A stretch of 64,000 bases of DNA, from the NCBI RefSeq assembly GCF_900115565.1, contig NZ_FOWW01000004.1, positions 1 to 64,000 of the forward strand, read 5' to 3'. Positions within the stretch are counted from its first letter, which is position 1; each line of letters starts with the position of its first letter. This document shows, piece by piece, positions 33,025-44,470 of the stretch. Below the pieces are notes generated by a model that was not told where the DNA came from, made no database searches, and saw nothing but the letters and a program-made list of their open reading frames with translations. The stretch comes from Amycolatopsis arida. Its GTDB lineage: Bacteria; Actinomycetota; Actinomycetes; Mycobacteriales; Pseudonocardiaceae. The translations under genes and the position numbers were made by a program.

Positions 33025-33401
33025 CCGTCCGAGGCCGCCGGCCGCCTCGGAGGACGCGGGGTCGACGCGCATCTGCGGTGTGACCTGGGGACGGCGGGGC
33101 CTGACACGGGAAGCGGGTCGTCGATGCGGCGCCGGTGCCGTCGCGCCGTACGACCGAGCGGTCCACGTCGGGGACGCGCGCCGATTGGCACCTCCGGCCC
33201 TGCCGACGCCCCGGCCCGCCCAGGGGATGCGTAGACCCGTGTGCGGGCCATGGACCGCGCGTGGGCGGGCGGAGCCGGGCGGGGTGCCGCGGGTCGCGTG
33301 GGCGCGCCGACTTAAGCGGTGTCTTCTGCACCACGCGAGCCGGGACTTGACGCCAGGCGCTTGCTCGACGGCGGCACCGGTCGACGGGCAAGATTGCCGA
33401 C
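33025..33401. other. intergenic, no gene seen
   Basis: The rest of the 519-base gap downstream of DUF5130. Short open frames lack ribosome-binding sites and family resemblance. It borders the accessory island that starts with the gene at 33402, so it may include an insertion junction. Confidence 0.4.
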
Positions 33402-33797
33402 GTGCGTCTGCAGCGGGCGGTGCGAGCGTTGGCCTGGAGCCACGCGGTTACTCGTTCGACGATCGCGGCTGGGTTCCTGGCTGCGCCATCGACCGTCGGG
33501 AGGTCCTGGCTGGGTGACGGGATTGATACCGGTGGGGGTGACGTCGCGCTTCGCGCGATGGCCGTGCGGGATCTCGTCATCGGGGTCGGCACGATCAGCG
33601 CGTTGTGGTCGCGCGCTCCGGTGAAGCGATGGTTCGAGCTGGGGGTAGCAGTCGAGGCCGTTGAGCTCGCCGCGATTCGGCGCCGGCGGAAGGAACTCGG
33701 GACAGCGGTCGACGCCTGGACACTGCTGACCGCCCTGGGTGCGTTGGGCGGCGCGGTGATCGCGATCGCGATCAAGGACGACCGAAGCATTGCCTGA
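33402..33797 (+). CDS. hypothetical membrane protein
   Basis: A 131-residue product beginning at GTG. It has hydrophobic segments at about 18-32, 55-70 and 105-125 (WTLLTALGALGGAVIAIAI) and an MAVRDLVIGVG motif of the kind seen in DUF4267-like small membrane proteins. It lies at the start of a stretch whose codon use is less GC-biased than the core genes. It may be accessory; function unknown. Confidence 0.55.
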   Translation: MRLQRAVRALAWSHAVTRSTIAAGFLAAPSTVGRSWLGDGIDTGGGDVALRAMAVRDLVIGVGTISALWSRAPVKRWFELGVAVEAVELAAIRRRRKELGTAVDAWTLLTALGALGGAVIAIAIKDDRSIA

Positions 33798-34017
33798 CGA
33801 CAGTTGGGGGGTTGTGCCCGACCTGCCCGAGATTGGAGTGCTGTCATTGGTCTGCACCCGCCACTGTGAACTTTGAGCGGCTTCCCGCACGACCTACGCC
33901 CGGCGCATGGATGAGACGAGCGAACACGCTTCGCGTCGCGAGCTGCCTGCGAGCGATCTTGCCGTCCCAATCGTCATTGTCATGGGACGCGACGACATTA
34001 GGGCCACGTGTCGTTGG

Positions 34018-35919
34018 TCAGGGCCGGAGCCAGCGGTCGAGCCAGGCACGGGTCCGGCGTAGGACGTCGAGTTGGTGATTGCGTTCCCGGATCGAGTGCC
34101 CCTCTCTCGGATAGATCACGAACTCGTGCTCGACGCCGAAATGGCGCAGCGCCCGGTGGAAATACACGGATTGACCGAGGGGCACGTTAGTGTCCTCGGC
34201 ACCGTGCAGGATGAGCACCGGAGTGCGAACGCGGCTGGCGAAGGAGATCGGACTGACCGCGTCGTGCGGATGCGGACCGACACCGGACCACCCGGTGCTG
34301 CCACCGAGCGCAGCTTCGAACTGGCCGTTCTCGCCGGTCGCGGCGAGCATGCCCCAGTCGATGACGCCGGCGACGACCAGCGCGGCGCGGAACTGATCGG
34401 TCTGGCCAACGGCCCAGGCGGACATGAACCCGCCGTGGCTCCCGCCGGCGATGCCCAGCCGATCCGGATCGGCGACGCCCTCGGTGATGAGCAGGTCGAT
34501 GCCGGTCAGGATGTCGGTCCACTCCTCCTGGCCGACCCGGCCAGCCACACGGGAGGCGAACTGGTGGCCGTGGCCTTGGCCCCCGCGCGGGTTGGGCAGG
34601 AACACCGCGTAGCCGGCGGTGGCCAGCCACTGCGCGCTGGGGAACCAGAACAGCTGGCAACGATCGGCGTAGCGATCGTACGGGCCTCCGTGCACGATCG
34701 TGACCAGAGGAAACGGGCTGTCCGACGCGGACTTTCCGACCGGCAGTACGAGCAGGCCGTCCAGGTCGAGACCGTCGGCGGCACGGTAGGCCAGCGGTTG
34801 CTGAGTCCCAAGAGCGATGCCGTCCAGTTCCGGGCGGGTGTCAGTGATCTTTCGCAGCGGCCCGCTCGGTGGCCCGACGTGAACGTTCGCGGGCTGGTAG
34901 CGGGTGCCGGTCAGTGCCGCGATCTTCTCCCCGGTTGGGGTGGTGGTGAGGTCGTCGAGGCGTCCGGGGTGCTGCGACAAGGTCGTGGGGCCGGTGGGGT
35001 CGAGTCGGGCCAGGGTTGTGTTCAGGCCGTCGGCGAACACAATCAGTGGGGCGGCATCGGTCTGGTGCAGTTCGGTGGGACACATCGGGAGACCGGAAGT
35101 CCGGTTACGCAGGACACGGCTGCCCACGGCCAGGTCGAACACGGCGGTGCCGGCTTGCAGAGCCGGTGGGGTGAGAGCGATGTAGCCAAGGTGCCAGCCG
35201 TCCTCGCCTGGCCACCAGGCCAGAGAGTGTGCGTCTGCCCCGACAGCTCCGAGGTCCACCGCTGTCCCGGTCGTGGTGTCGAACAGGTGCAGTTGGCCGG
35301 TGCGGAGGCCGTAGTCGTTGTCGCTGCTGGCCTGGGTGAGTACGGCGAGTGCGCCGCCGTCGGGACGTTGCCGCAGTTCCACGACGTGCCGGTCGCCGAA
35401 CACATCCGGGGTGGTGACCCGTCCGGTGTGCAGGTCGAGCAGACGCAACCGGGCACGCGGTTCGCGCTCACCGACGACAACAGCGTCGTCACGGTCCCGG
35501 GCGCGGCGCGCGTCCTGCTCGGTGGGTTCGTCCTGGGCGAGCAGAGCGACCAGGTTGGGGTCAGCGAGCGGCAGGTAGTCGACGACGCCGGCGCGCCAGT
35601 TGGTCACCGCGGCCGCCGCGCCGTCGGCAAGGGGGAGCCGGTGCACCTGCGGGATACCGCGGTCAGCGCGGTCGGACAGGAAAAACAGCATGGCCGAGTC
35701 CGCGGACCAGCGTGGTCGGGACTCTGCTGCGGTGTCGGTGGTCGCCCGGTGCGACGCCGCGGCGCAGTCGGTGTCGACGAGCCAGAGTTCGGTGTCGAGG
35801 TGGTCACCGGTCCGGCTGACGGGAGCGAGGACGTAGCAGAGCAGTTGTCCGTTCGGGGCAAGGGCCGGGGTCTGCGGTGTACGACCATCGACCACGAGTT
35901 CGGCGGTCAGGCCTGTCAT
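34018..35919 (-). CDS. S9-family (prolyl oligopeptidase-type) serine peptidase
   Basis: A 633-residue cytoplasmic-type protein without signal peptide. The N-terminal 370 residues form a beta-propeller-like region (repeats such as ESRPRWSADSAMLFFLSDR). The C-terminal alpha/beta-hydrolase domain carries GGSHGGFMS with the nucleophile Ser (about residue 493), HGAEDTNVP with Asp (about 575) and PREGHSI with His (about 606). It should cleave short peptides or acyl-peptides. The start is the ATG at 35919. It is the largest gene in an island with lower GC, next to an integrase relic, and interrupts the synteny between Rv2468c- and pepN-like genes, so transfer is likely. Confidence 0.88.
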   Translation of the reverse strand: MTGLTAELVVDGRTPQTPALAPNGQLLCYVLAPVSRTGDHLDTELWLVDTDCAAASHRATTDTAAESRPRWSADSAMLFFLSDRADRGIPQVHRLPLADGAAAAVTNWRAGVVDYLPLADPNLVALLAQDEPTEQDARRARDRDDAVVVGEREPRARLRLLDLHTGRVTTPDVFGDRHVVELRQRPDGGALAVLTQASSDNDYGLRTGQLHLFDTTTGTAVDLGAVGADAHSLAWWPGEDGWHLGYIALTPPALQAGTAVFDLAVGSRVLRNRTSGLPMCPTELHQTDAAPLIVFADGLNTTLARLDPTGPTTLSQHPGRLDDLTTTPTGEKIAALTGTRYQPANVHVGPPSGPLRKITDTRPELDGIALGTQQPLAYRAADGLDLDGLLVLPVGKSASDSPFPLVTIVHGGPYDRYADRCQLFWFPSAQWLATAGYAVFLPNPRGGQGHGHQFASRVAGRVGQEEWTDILTGIDLLITEGVADPDRLGIAGGSHGGFMSAWAVGQTDQFRAALVVAGVIDWGMLAATGENGQFEAALGGSTGWSGVGPHPHDAVSPISFASRVRTPVLILHGAEDTNVPLGQSVYFHRALRHFGVEHEFVIYPREGHSIRERNHQLDVLRRTRAWLDRWLRP

Positions 35920-36088
35920 GTGATCAGTCTGCCAACATCAACAGCGCAGCACGCGATCGAGTCAGAAGGCTGACACGATGCTGTCCGGCATACTCCCGGG
36001 CGGACCTTTTCGCCCGGCGCGTCCGGAAACGTGTGTCGTGCTGCCAGCGCGCGCCCCAAAAGCACCGAGCCAGCGGTAGTTCAGAGAA

Positions 36089-36250
36089 GCAGGCGTGTTC
36101 GTGGCGGCAGGGCGGGCCATAGGGCCGGCCGCAGCCGCCGAGCTCGACCTTGCGCTTGTCGAGGTTCGCCTCGAACTCGGTCCACTCCTCGGTGGTGACG
36201 TCACGGTACTCATCCGCTGGTCGGGTGGCCCGCCCAATGGCAAGAGGGCT
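36089..36250 (-). pseudogene. C-terminal relic of a site-specific integrase
   Basis: Directly after the stop codon of the kinase-like gene the same frame reads RPADEYRDVTTEEWTEFEANL, then KRKVELGGCGRPYGPPC, then RHEHAC. A block with R-P-x-E-E-Y-R, W-x-E-F, KRK-V, C-GR and HEHAC is characteristic of the C-terminal end of certain actinobacterial tyrosine-type integrases. No catalytic domain or start codon is present, and the similarity stops after HEHAC. It is evidence that a mobile element once inserted here. Confidence 0.6.
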
Positions 36251-36274
36251 GGTGGCGGCGTGTCCTGTCCTGGC

Positions 36275-36958
36275 TCAGAGTCCGAGCGCTTCCGTCACTC
36301 GCTCGGACAGATCATCCTCGGTCATCGTGGTGTCGACCTCGATGACGCGCAGTTGGAGACGCCTCGTCTCCGCGCAGAGGCGTCCAGTGAACATCCGATC
36401 GCGCTCGAGCAGGTTGTGCAGGGCCCTCTCCGGATCACTGGTCTTCCGCGCCATGTCCCATGTCGAGCCCCTGCTGTGGAGTGCCGCCCGGCGGAAGTCG
36501 GGCGTCGGGAGGAGCCAGACGGCGTGACTGGGCACGGCAAGGAGAGGCTTCACGAGGTGTGGCAACAGTCGGAAGCCCTCGACGAGCACACCAGGTTCTC
36601 TCGGGAGGCGGAGAAGGTCTTCCACGATCAGGCTGAAGCTTTCGCCTCGAAACCAGTGGAAGGTCTCGAGCATGGTCGCTGGAGATCTGTTCACCCACCG
36701 CTCGTCCATGTCCATGGCCTTGAACTCGCCCAAAAACTGGCTGTCTTCGGGCTTGCTCCGGGCGGCGTGATCCGACATCACGTCGTCGGTCGCGTAGAGC
36801 CGCAGACCGTGCCGAGCCGCCAGGCGACGCGCGATGGTCGACTTGCCCGCTCCGCTGCCGCCACCAATCCAGTAGACGTGCCGCAGCCGGGCACGCAGGA
36901 CTGCGGCGTCGGCGTTCCCTTCGTGGTGTTCAGGTCGCCCTTCGGGTCGATGGTTCAC
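36275..36958 (-). CDS. P-loop kinase-like protein
   Basis: A 227-residue protein with a Walker A motif, WIGGGSGAGKSTIARRLAARH (about residues 29-48), followed by LYATDDVM resembling the Asp of nucleoside/shikimate-type kinases, and VLVEGFRLLPHLV as a possible Walker B strand. It resembles uncharacterised small-molecule kinases or resistance-type phosphotransferases with an adenylate-kinase fold; the substrate is unknown. ATG start. Lower GC and an adjacent integrase relic mark it as accessory. Confidence 0.7.
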   Translation of the reverse strand: MNHRPEGRPEHHEGNADAAVLRARLRHVYWIGGGSGAGKSTIARRLAARHGLRLYATDDVMSDHAARSKPEDSQFLGEFKAMDMDERWVNRSPATMLETFHWFRGESFSLIVEDLLRLPREPGVLVEGFRLLPHLVKPLLAVPSHAVWLLPTPDFRRAALHSRGSTWDMARKTSDPERALHNLLERDRMFTGRLCAETRRLQLRVIEVDTTMTEDDLSERVTEALGL

Positions 36959-37154
36959 GGCGGCTCCTCAGGTGCGTCGCTGACTTCGGCCGCGTAGTGG
37001 GTCCAGTCGCCGCTGCTGGCGCGTTGACCTTCCCGAGCCGTGCAGGGATACCCGGGTGCGGCCGATGCCGCGGCTCGCGCACGGCCAGACGCGGACGCGC
37101 GGCGGGAGCGGGCGGGGGCCGCCGGCACCTCGCCGGCGGCCCCCGCCGTCGAGG

Positions 37155-39716
<2,562 letters not shown>

Positions 39717-39878
39717 TGGCACCTCTGCTGGTAGCGGTTCTCGATTGCATCTGCTCGTGCATCCAATCATGCAGCCGGGGTGTCCGGCACTGGGGAACAA
39801 GCCGCCGATCTTCGCTGTTGCCCGCAAGTGGGACCGAGCCACGGCCCGCCCCGCCTTCGACGACCAGGGAGAACCACC

Positions 39879-40508
39879 ATGACCACCAGCGAGGCACCGG
39901 CCACCCGCACCCGCGTGGACTTCTACTTCGACCCGGCGTGCCCGTTCGCCTGGATCACCTCCCGCTGGATCCTCGAGGTCGAGAAGCAGCGAAACCTCGA
40001 CCTGCGCTTCCGGATCATGAGCCTCGCCGTGCTGAACGAGAACCGCGAGGACCTGCCCGAGAAGTACAAGGACCTGACCAAGGCGGCGTGGGGCCCGGTG
40101 CGGGTCGCGGCGGCGCTGGCCGAGCGGCAGGGTGAGGAGGCGCTACGCGACTTCTACACCGCGGTGGGCACGCGCATCCACAACCAGGGGAACAAGGACT
40201 ACCGGGCGGCGGTGCGCGACGCGCTCGCCGAGATCGGCGCGCCCGCCGAGCTGGCCGAGGCCGCCGACGGCACCGACTACGACGAGGCGGTGCGCAAGAG
40301 CCACCACGAGGGCATGGACCCGGTCGGCACCGACGTCGGCACGCCGACCCTGCACATCGACGGCGTCGCGTTCTTCGGACCGGTGCTCACCGAGATCCCC
40401 CGCGGGGAGGACGCGCTCAAGATCTTCGACGGTGCGCGGATGTTGGCCAGCTACCCGAAGTTCTTCGAGCTCAAGCGGACCCGCGACGAGGAGCTCACGT
40501 TCGACTGA
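39879..40508 (+). CDS. mycothiol-dependent nitroreductase-like DsbA-family protein (Rv2466c orthologue)
   Basis: A 209-residue protein closely resembling M. tuberculosis Rv2466c: [78 protein letters not shown] and FFELKRTR. Rv2466c uses CPWC; here the motif is CPFA, so the resolving Cys is lost and only a monothiol mechanism is possible. In mycobacteria it reduces nitro-compounds with mycothiol under oxidative stress. A GGGAG site precedes the ATG. Divergent from pepN; the 3' end overlaps the MBL gene by 14 bases on the opposite strand. Confidence 0.9.
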   Translation: MTTSEAPATRTRVDFYFDPACPFAWITSRWILEVEKQRNLDLRFRIMSLAVLNENREDLPEKYKDLTKAAWGPVRVAAALAERQGEEALRDFYTAVGTRIHNQGNKDYRAAVRDALAEIGAPAELAEAADGTDYDEAVRKSHHEGMDPVGTDVGTPTLHIDGVAFFGPVLTEIPRGEDALKIFDGARMLASYPKFFELKRTRDEELTFD

Positions 40509-41310
40509 GCGCCGCGCGGGTGACGTCGGCGGGGTAGGGCGAGCGGGCCACCGCCTGGTCGACGGCCACCTCGCCGGCGGCGACCGCGGCGCACAGGCCG
40601 CCGAGCACCACCAGCGGCTCCCGCTGCGCCGCGACGAAGTCCGGTGTCACCGGGTCGCCGTGCCCCGGCACGACCACCGCCGGCTCGGCGGCGAGGATGC
40701 CGGCCAGCGCGGCCGGCCAGCCGCCGACCGCGGCGTCCGGGCCGAACGACTCGGCGGTGAACGTGCCCTCCGGCCCGTTCTCCACGAGGTCGCCGACGAA
40801 CAGCACGCCGGCGTCGGGCACCCGCACGACCAGGTCGTGCCCGGTGTGCGCCGGGCCGAAGTGGGCCAGCCGCACCCGGCGGCCACCCACGGTCAGCTCT
40901 TGTTCCCTGCTGACGAGGTGATCGGGCGGCACGATCTCGCTGGTGGCGATGCGCCTGGCGATGTCGGGCCGGCCCTCGTCGGCGTAGCGGGCGGCCCACT
41001 CGGCCCTGGCGTCCTGGCCGTGGGCGAGCAACTCGGCGCGGCACCCCTCGTGTGCCCACACCGGGCACGGGGTGAACGCGGAGGTGCCGAAGCAGTGGTC
41101 GAAGTGCGCGTGGGTGAGCACCACCGACCACGGCAGCGGGGTGACCGCCCGCACCGCCGCCGCCAGCTCCGCACCCTGCACGGCGTCGCCCCGGGTGTCC
41201 ACCACCAGGCACGCGTTCGCGCCGAGCACCAGGCCCACGGTCAGGTCGAGCTCGGCGTAGCGGCGGGCGAAGACGCCGTCGGCGAGCTCGATCCACCGGC
41301 CCTCGTCCAT
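40495..41310 (-). CDS. metallo-beta-lactamase-fold hydrolase
   Basis: A 271-residue MBL-fold enzyme. The metal motif THAHFDH (about residues 64-70) is followed by downstream ligands in [20 protein letters not shown] (bridging Asp) and VPGHGDPV (final His). The five ligand regions are complete, so a dinuclear zinc or iron hydrolase is expected. No signal peptide, so cytoplasmic, and the substrate is unknown. It is convergent with the nitroreductase-like gene and 24 bases downstream of comB on the same strand, possibly cotranscribed with it. Confidence 0.85.
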   Translation of the reverse strand: MDEGRWIELADGVFARRYAELDLTVGLVLGANACLVVDTRGDAVQGAELAAAVRAVTPLPWSVVLTHAHFDHCFGTSAFTPCPVWAHEGCRAELLAHGQDARAEWAARYADEGRPDIARRIATSEIVPPDHLVSREQELTVGGRRVRLAHFGPAHTGHDLVVRVPDAGVLFVGDLVENGPEGTFTAESFGPDAAVGGWPAALAGILAAEPAVVVPGHGDPVTPDFVAAQREPLVVLGGLCAAVAAGEVAVDQAVARSPYPADVTRAALSRT

Positions 41311-41334
41311 GGCTGCCCCCTCGCTCGCGAGATC

Positions 41335-42123
41335 TCAGCGTAGGGGCAGGTGCTGGAACACGCCGTTCACGAGCCGGGGCGCCACCGTCGAGCGATTCAC
41401 CCCGATGGCCAGGTCGACGTCACCCCCGTACCCGGCGTCGATGAGCTCCTTGCCCGAGGCGGAGCCGGCGACCACGGAGCCCACGTCCGGACCCGCCGCG
41501 CGGAACGCTCGGGCCGCCAGGCTCGCCTCCGGCGACGGCCAGCGCAGGCCGAGTCCGATCAGCGCGTCCACGATCGCGCCCGCCCCGAGGTGGTCCTCCA
41601 CGCAGGGCCGCAGCGGGCCGACCGTGCCGGCGGGCGCGAGCACGTCGACCTGCCAGCGCTCCCCGGCCGGCACCACCCCGATCGGCTGGCCCGCGGCGCG
41701 CACCCGCGCCTCCGCCGCCACTGCGCGGGCGTTGCGCAGGCAACCCGCGAGCACCTCCGCGCCGGTCTCGGCGGCCGCAAGGCACAGCGTCGCGCCGTTG
41801 GGGGAGGCCACCGCGATGTAGGCGCCGGGCGGGGTGCGCAGCACCCAGGAGGGGCGCAGCGTGTGGCCGTGCTCGTCGGGGACGGTGGCGCCCTCGGCCG
41901 CGGCCGCCGCGCGCGCCGCCGAGTCACCCCAGCGCAGCGGCCGGACCCGCCCACCGCGGCTCACCGCGAGGTCGACCGTGGTGGAGAACGACAGCACGTC
42001 CACCACGACGAGCACGGCGCACTCCCGGCCCAGCGCGGCCACGCCCTCCGCGCTCCACTCGAGGCGGATGTCGTGCCCGGACTGCCCGAAGATCTCCCGT
42101 TCGATCTGCGCCCTGAGGTCCAC
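41335..42123 (-). CDS. comB: 2-phosphosulfolactate phosphatase-family protein (ComB)
   Basis: A 262-residue protein with the ComB signatures VLVVVDVLSFSTTVDLAVSRGG, YIAVASPNGATL, LAGCLRNARAV and VDLAIGVNRSTVAPRL. ComB removes phosphate from phosphosulfolactate in coenzyme M synthesis in archaea. Actinobacteria lack that pathway in general, so the real substrate here may be another phosphorylated acid; this last point is inference. It is divergent from rpiB (47 bases from the chosen rpiB start) and upstream of the MBL gene. Confidence 0.85.
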   Translation of the reverse strand: MDLRAQIEREIFGQSGHDIRLEWSAEGVAALGRECAVLVVVDVLSFSTTVDLAVSRGGRVRPLRWGDSAARAAAAAEGATVPDEHGHTLRPSWVLRTPPGAYIAVASPNGATLCLAAAETGAEVLAGCLRNARAVAAEARVRAAGQPIGVVPAGERWQVDVLAPAGTVGPLRPCVEDHLGAGAIVDALIGLGLRWPSPEASLAARAFRAAGPDVGSVVAGSASGKELIDAGYGGDVDLAIGVNRSTVAPRLVNGVFQHLPLR

Positions 42124-42170
42124 CTCCCCAGCATGCCGGCCCGCCGCCGGGGATGGCAGACTGGCATCCC

Positions 42171-42644
42171 GTGCGCGTCTACTTGGGAGCCGACCACGCG
42201 GGGTTCGAGCTGAAGAACCACCTGGTCGGGCACTTGCGGAAGCTGGGCCACGAGGTCGTCGACGTCGGGCCGCGGGACTACGACCCCGCCGACGACTACC
42301 CGCCGTTCTGCATCGAGACCGCCCGCAGGGTCGTCGCCGACGAGGGCAGCCTCGGCATCGTGGTCGGCGGCTCCGGCAACGGCGAGCAGATCGCGGCGAA
42401 CAAGGTGCCCGGCGCGCGGGCGGCCCTGGCCTGGAGCACGGAGACGGCCCGGCTGGCCCGGGAGCACAACCACGCGCAACTCATCGGGATCGGCGCGCGG
42501 ATGCACCGGCCCGAGGAGGCCGTGGCGATCGTCGAGGCGTTCCTCGACACCCCGGTGTCGACGCAAGCGCGGCACACCCGGCGGGTCCGCCAGGTGCTCG
42601 ACTACGAGTGCACCGGGACCCCGCCGGTGCTGCCGGAGGGCTGA
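42171..42644 (+). CDS. rpiB: ribose-5-phosphate isomerase B
   Basis: A 157-residue RpiB/LacA-family protein. RVYLGADHAGFELK is at the N-terminus with the catalytic Asp-His region, GIVVGGSGNGEQIAANKVPG follows, and EHNHAQLIGIGARM has the conserved NHA motif. It interconverts ribose 5-phosphate and ribulose 5-phosphate in the pentose phosphate pathway. I used GTG 42171 because homologues begin at this point; an in-frame ATG at 42153 would add six residues. The stop overlaps the nei start (TGATG), so the genes are coupled. Equivalent to Rv2465c. Confidence 0.93.
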   Translation: MRVYLGADHAGFELKNHLVGHLRKLGHEVVDVGPRDYDPADDYPPFCIETARRVVADEGSLGIVVGGSGNGEQIAANKVPGARAALAWSTETARLAREHNHAQLIGIGARMHRPEEAVAIVEAFLDTPVSTQARHTRRVRQVLDYECTGTPPVLPEG

Positions 42645-43453
42645 TGCCGGAGGGGCACACGCTGCACCGGCTGGCCCGGCTGCACCGGCGCCGCTACGCC
42701 GGAGCGCCGGTCGCTGTCTCCAGCCCGCAGGGGCGGTTCGCCGCCGAGGCCGCCCGGCTGGACGGTGCGGTGCTGCACGACGTCGAGGCGTACGGCAAGC
42801 ACCTCTTCCACCACTTCGGTCCACTGGGGACGGTGCACGTGCACCTCGGGCTGTACGGCGCGTTCACCGAGGCTCCGCTCCCGGTCGCACCGCCGGTCGG
42901 CCAGGTCCGGTTGCGGCTGGTCGGTCGGACACATTGGACGGACCTGCGCGGGCCGAACCGGTGCGAGCTGCTCGACGAGGAGCAGGTGGACCGGATCCGG
43001 GCCCGGCTCGGCCCCGACCCGCTGCGCCGGGACGCCCGTCCGGAGCTGGCGTGGCAGCGGATCTCGAGGTCCCGGACGCCGCTGGCGGCGTTGCTGATGG
43101 ACCAGTCGGTGGTGGCCGGGGCCGGCAACGTGTACCGGGCGGAGGTGCTGTTCCGGCACGGCATCGACCCGATGCTGCCCGGCGCCGCGCTCGAGGAGCC
43201 GCGGTGGAAGGAGTTGTGGGCCGACCTGGTCGCGCTGATGCGGGCGGGCGTGCGTACCGGCCGGATCGACACGGTCGCCGACGAGCACCGGCCGGAGGCC
43301 ACCGGACGGGCGCCGCGGCAGGACCGGCACGGCGGTGAGGTCTACGTCTACCGGCGTGCGGGGCTGCCCTGCCTGGTGTGCGGCACGCCGGTGGCACGCC
43401 GTGAGCTAGCCGGTCGGAACCTGTACTGGTGCCCGGCCTGCCAGGCGGGGTAG
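42644..43453 (+). CDS. Fpg/Nei-family DNA glycosylase
   Basis: A 269-residue enzyme starting MPEGHTLHR, so after removal of Met the N-terminal Pro and Glu form the active site. The helix-two-turn-helix AALLMDQSVVAGAGNVYRAEVLFRH is near 150-175, and the C-terminal zinc finger has CLVCG and WCPAC. It excises oxidised bases from DNA and nicks the abasic site. The PEGHT start (not PELPE) marks the Nei branch, as in Rv2464c. Translationally coupled to rpiB. Confidence 0.92.
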   Translation: MPEGHTLHRLARLHRRRYAGAPVAVSSPQGRFAAEAARLDGAVLHDVEAYGKHLFHHFGPLGTVHVHLGLYGAFTEAPLPVAPPVGQVRLRLVGRTHWTDLRGPNRCELLDEEQVDRIRARLGPDPLRRDARPELAWQRISRSRTPLAALLMDQSVVAGAGNVYRAEVLFRHGIDPMLPGAALEEPRWKELWADLVALMRAGVRTGRIDTVADEHRPEATGRAPRQDRHGGEVYVYRRAGLPCLVCGTPVARRELAGRNLYWCPACQAG

Positions 43454-43503
43454 CCGACCGCCGGTGACTCCGGCGCAGCCGGCCCTGACCGTTCTCAGAT
43501 GTC

Positions 43504-44295
43504 TCAGATGTCGAAGCCGCCCAGGTCGAAGCCCCCACCATCGAGGCCGCCGCCGTCGAAGCCGGCTCCCTCGGCGCCGCCGGTGTCCGCGCCCACCTCG
43601 GCCCCGGCATCGGCGCCCCCGTCGGCGCCTTCCAGCGCGTCCTGCTGGCCGGCGTCGTGACCGGCTTCCCACGCCTCGGCGGACGGGATCCCGGCCATGC
43701 CGGAGAACATGGCGCTGAACAGCATCATCGAGCCCAGGCCCCAGGCGCCGGCCACCAGCGCCGGCTTCCACCACGGCTCGCTGTACCAGCCCCGCGGAAC
43801 CGGCCGCCCGGCCACCCGGCCGCCCGGGTAGTAGTGCGGGGTGTCCTGCCCCGGCTCGGGCGACGCCACGTACCGGTGCCCCTCGACCTCGACCGCGCGG
43901 CGCTCGGTCACCGAACCGGCGCGCTCCCGCTCGCGGTCGGCGGGCAGCGGGGGACCGGGGTCCAGGCCCATCGCCTCCCTGGCCGCGCGGACGTAGTAGA
44001 GCCCCTCGAGCGCGGTGTCGGTGACCAGGCGGGCCTGCTCGACCGTCCTGGCCTGCTCCAGCTGGGAGCCCGCCGCGGTGTAGCGCTCGGCGGCGTCGGC
44101 CAGCGCCTGCTGTGCGGCGAGGTCGGTGCCGGTGAGGTTGAGCACCTGGCCGCCGAGGCGTTCGACCCAGCGGCGGGCCTCGGCCTTGGCGTCGTCGACC
44201 TCACGCTGCCGCGCGGCGGCCCTGCTCCGGGCCAGATAGACGCCGGCGAGGACGACGAGCGCCACGAGAACGGTCAGCACGATGGCGGTACCCAT
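43504..44295 (-). CDS. membrane-anchored hypothetical protein with Gly/Asp-rich tail
   Basis: The 263-residue product has an N-terminal membrane helix (AIVLTVLVALVVLAGVYLA) and a helical region (about 25-105, ARRWVERLGGQVLNLTGTD) that could be a coiled coil. A second hydrophobic stretch (WWKPALVAGAWGLGSMMLFSA, about 175-195) is followed by a tail with repeats of FDGGG/LDGGG/FDLGG. It resembles actinobacterial proteins that end in GGG-D repeats and are sometimes annotated as DUF1542-like, without known function. No partner is evident; it is convergent with nei. Confidence 0.65.
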   Translation of the reverse strand: MGTAIVLTVLVALVVLAGVYLARSRAAARQREVDDAKAEARRWVERLGGQVLNLTGTDLAAQQALADAAERYTAAGSQLEQARTVEQARLVTDTALEGLYYVRAAREAMGLDPGPPLPADRERERAGSVTERRAVEVEGHRYVASPEPGQDTPHYYPGGRVAGRPVPRGWYSEPWWKPALVAGAWGLGSMMLFSAMFSGMAGIPSAEAWEAGHDAGQQDALEGADGGADAGAEVGADTGGAEGAGFDGGGLDGGGFDLGGFDI

Positions 44296-44416
44296 GGATC
44301 ACGCTCCGCTCGGTCGGTGGCGTTCGGCCACCCTTCCGGCCACTTTTCCGGACAACGCGGACATCGGCCCGTGGGTTCCCGCGCCGGGTGAACGGGTTCG
44401 GCCTGGTGGTGAAAAC

Positions 44417-44430
44417 TAGAACACGTTATA
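44417..44430. promoter_or_regulatory. predicted KstR operator
   Basis: TAGAACACGTTATA fits the KstR consensus TnnAACnnGTTnnA at every fixed position. It lies 41 bases before the start of the F420-type oxidoreductase gene. KstR is the TetR-family repressor of cholesterol catabolism in mycobacteria and Rhodococcus. Confidence 0.65.
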
Positions 44431-44470
44431 GTGTCGAGGTCCATTGCTGTGGGTCGTCGGGGTGGTGCGG

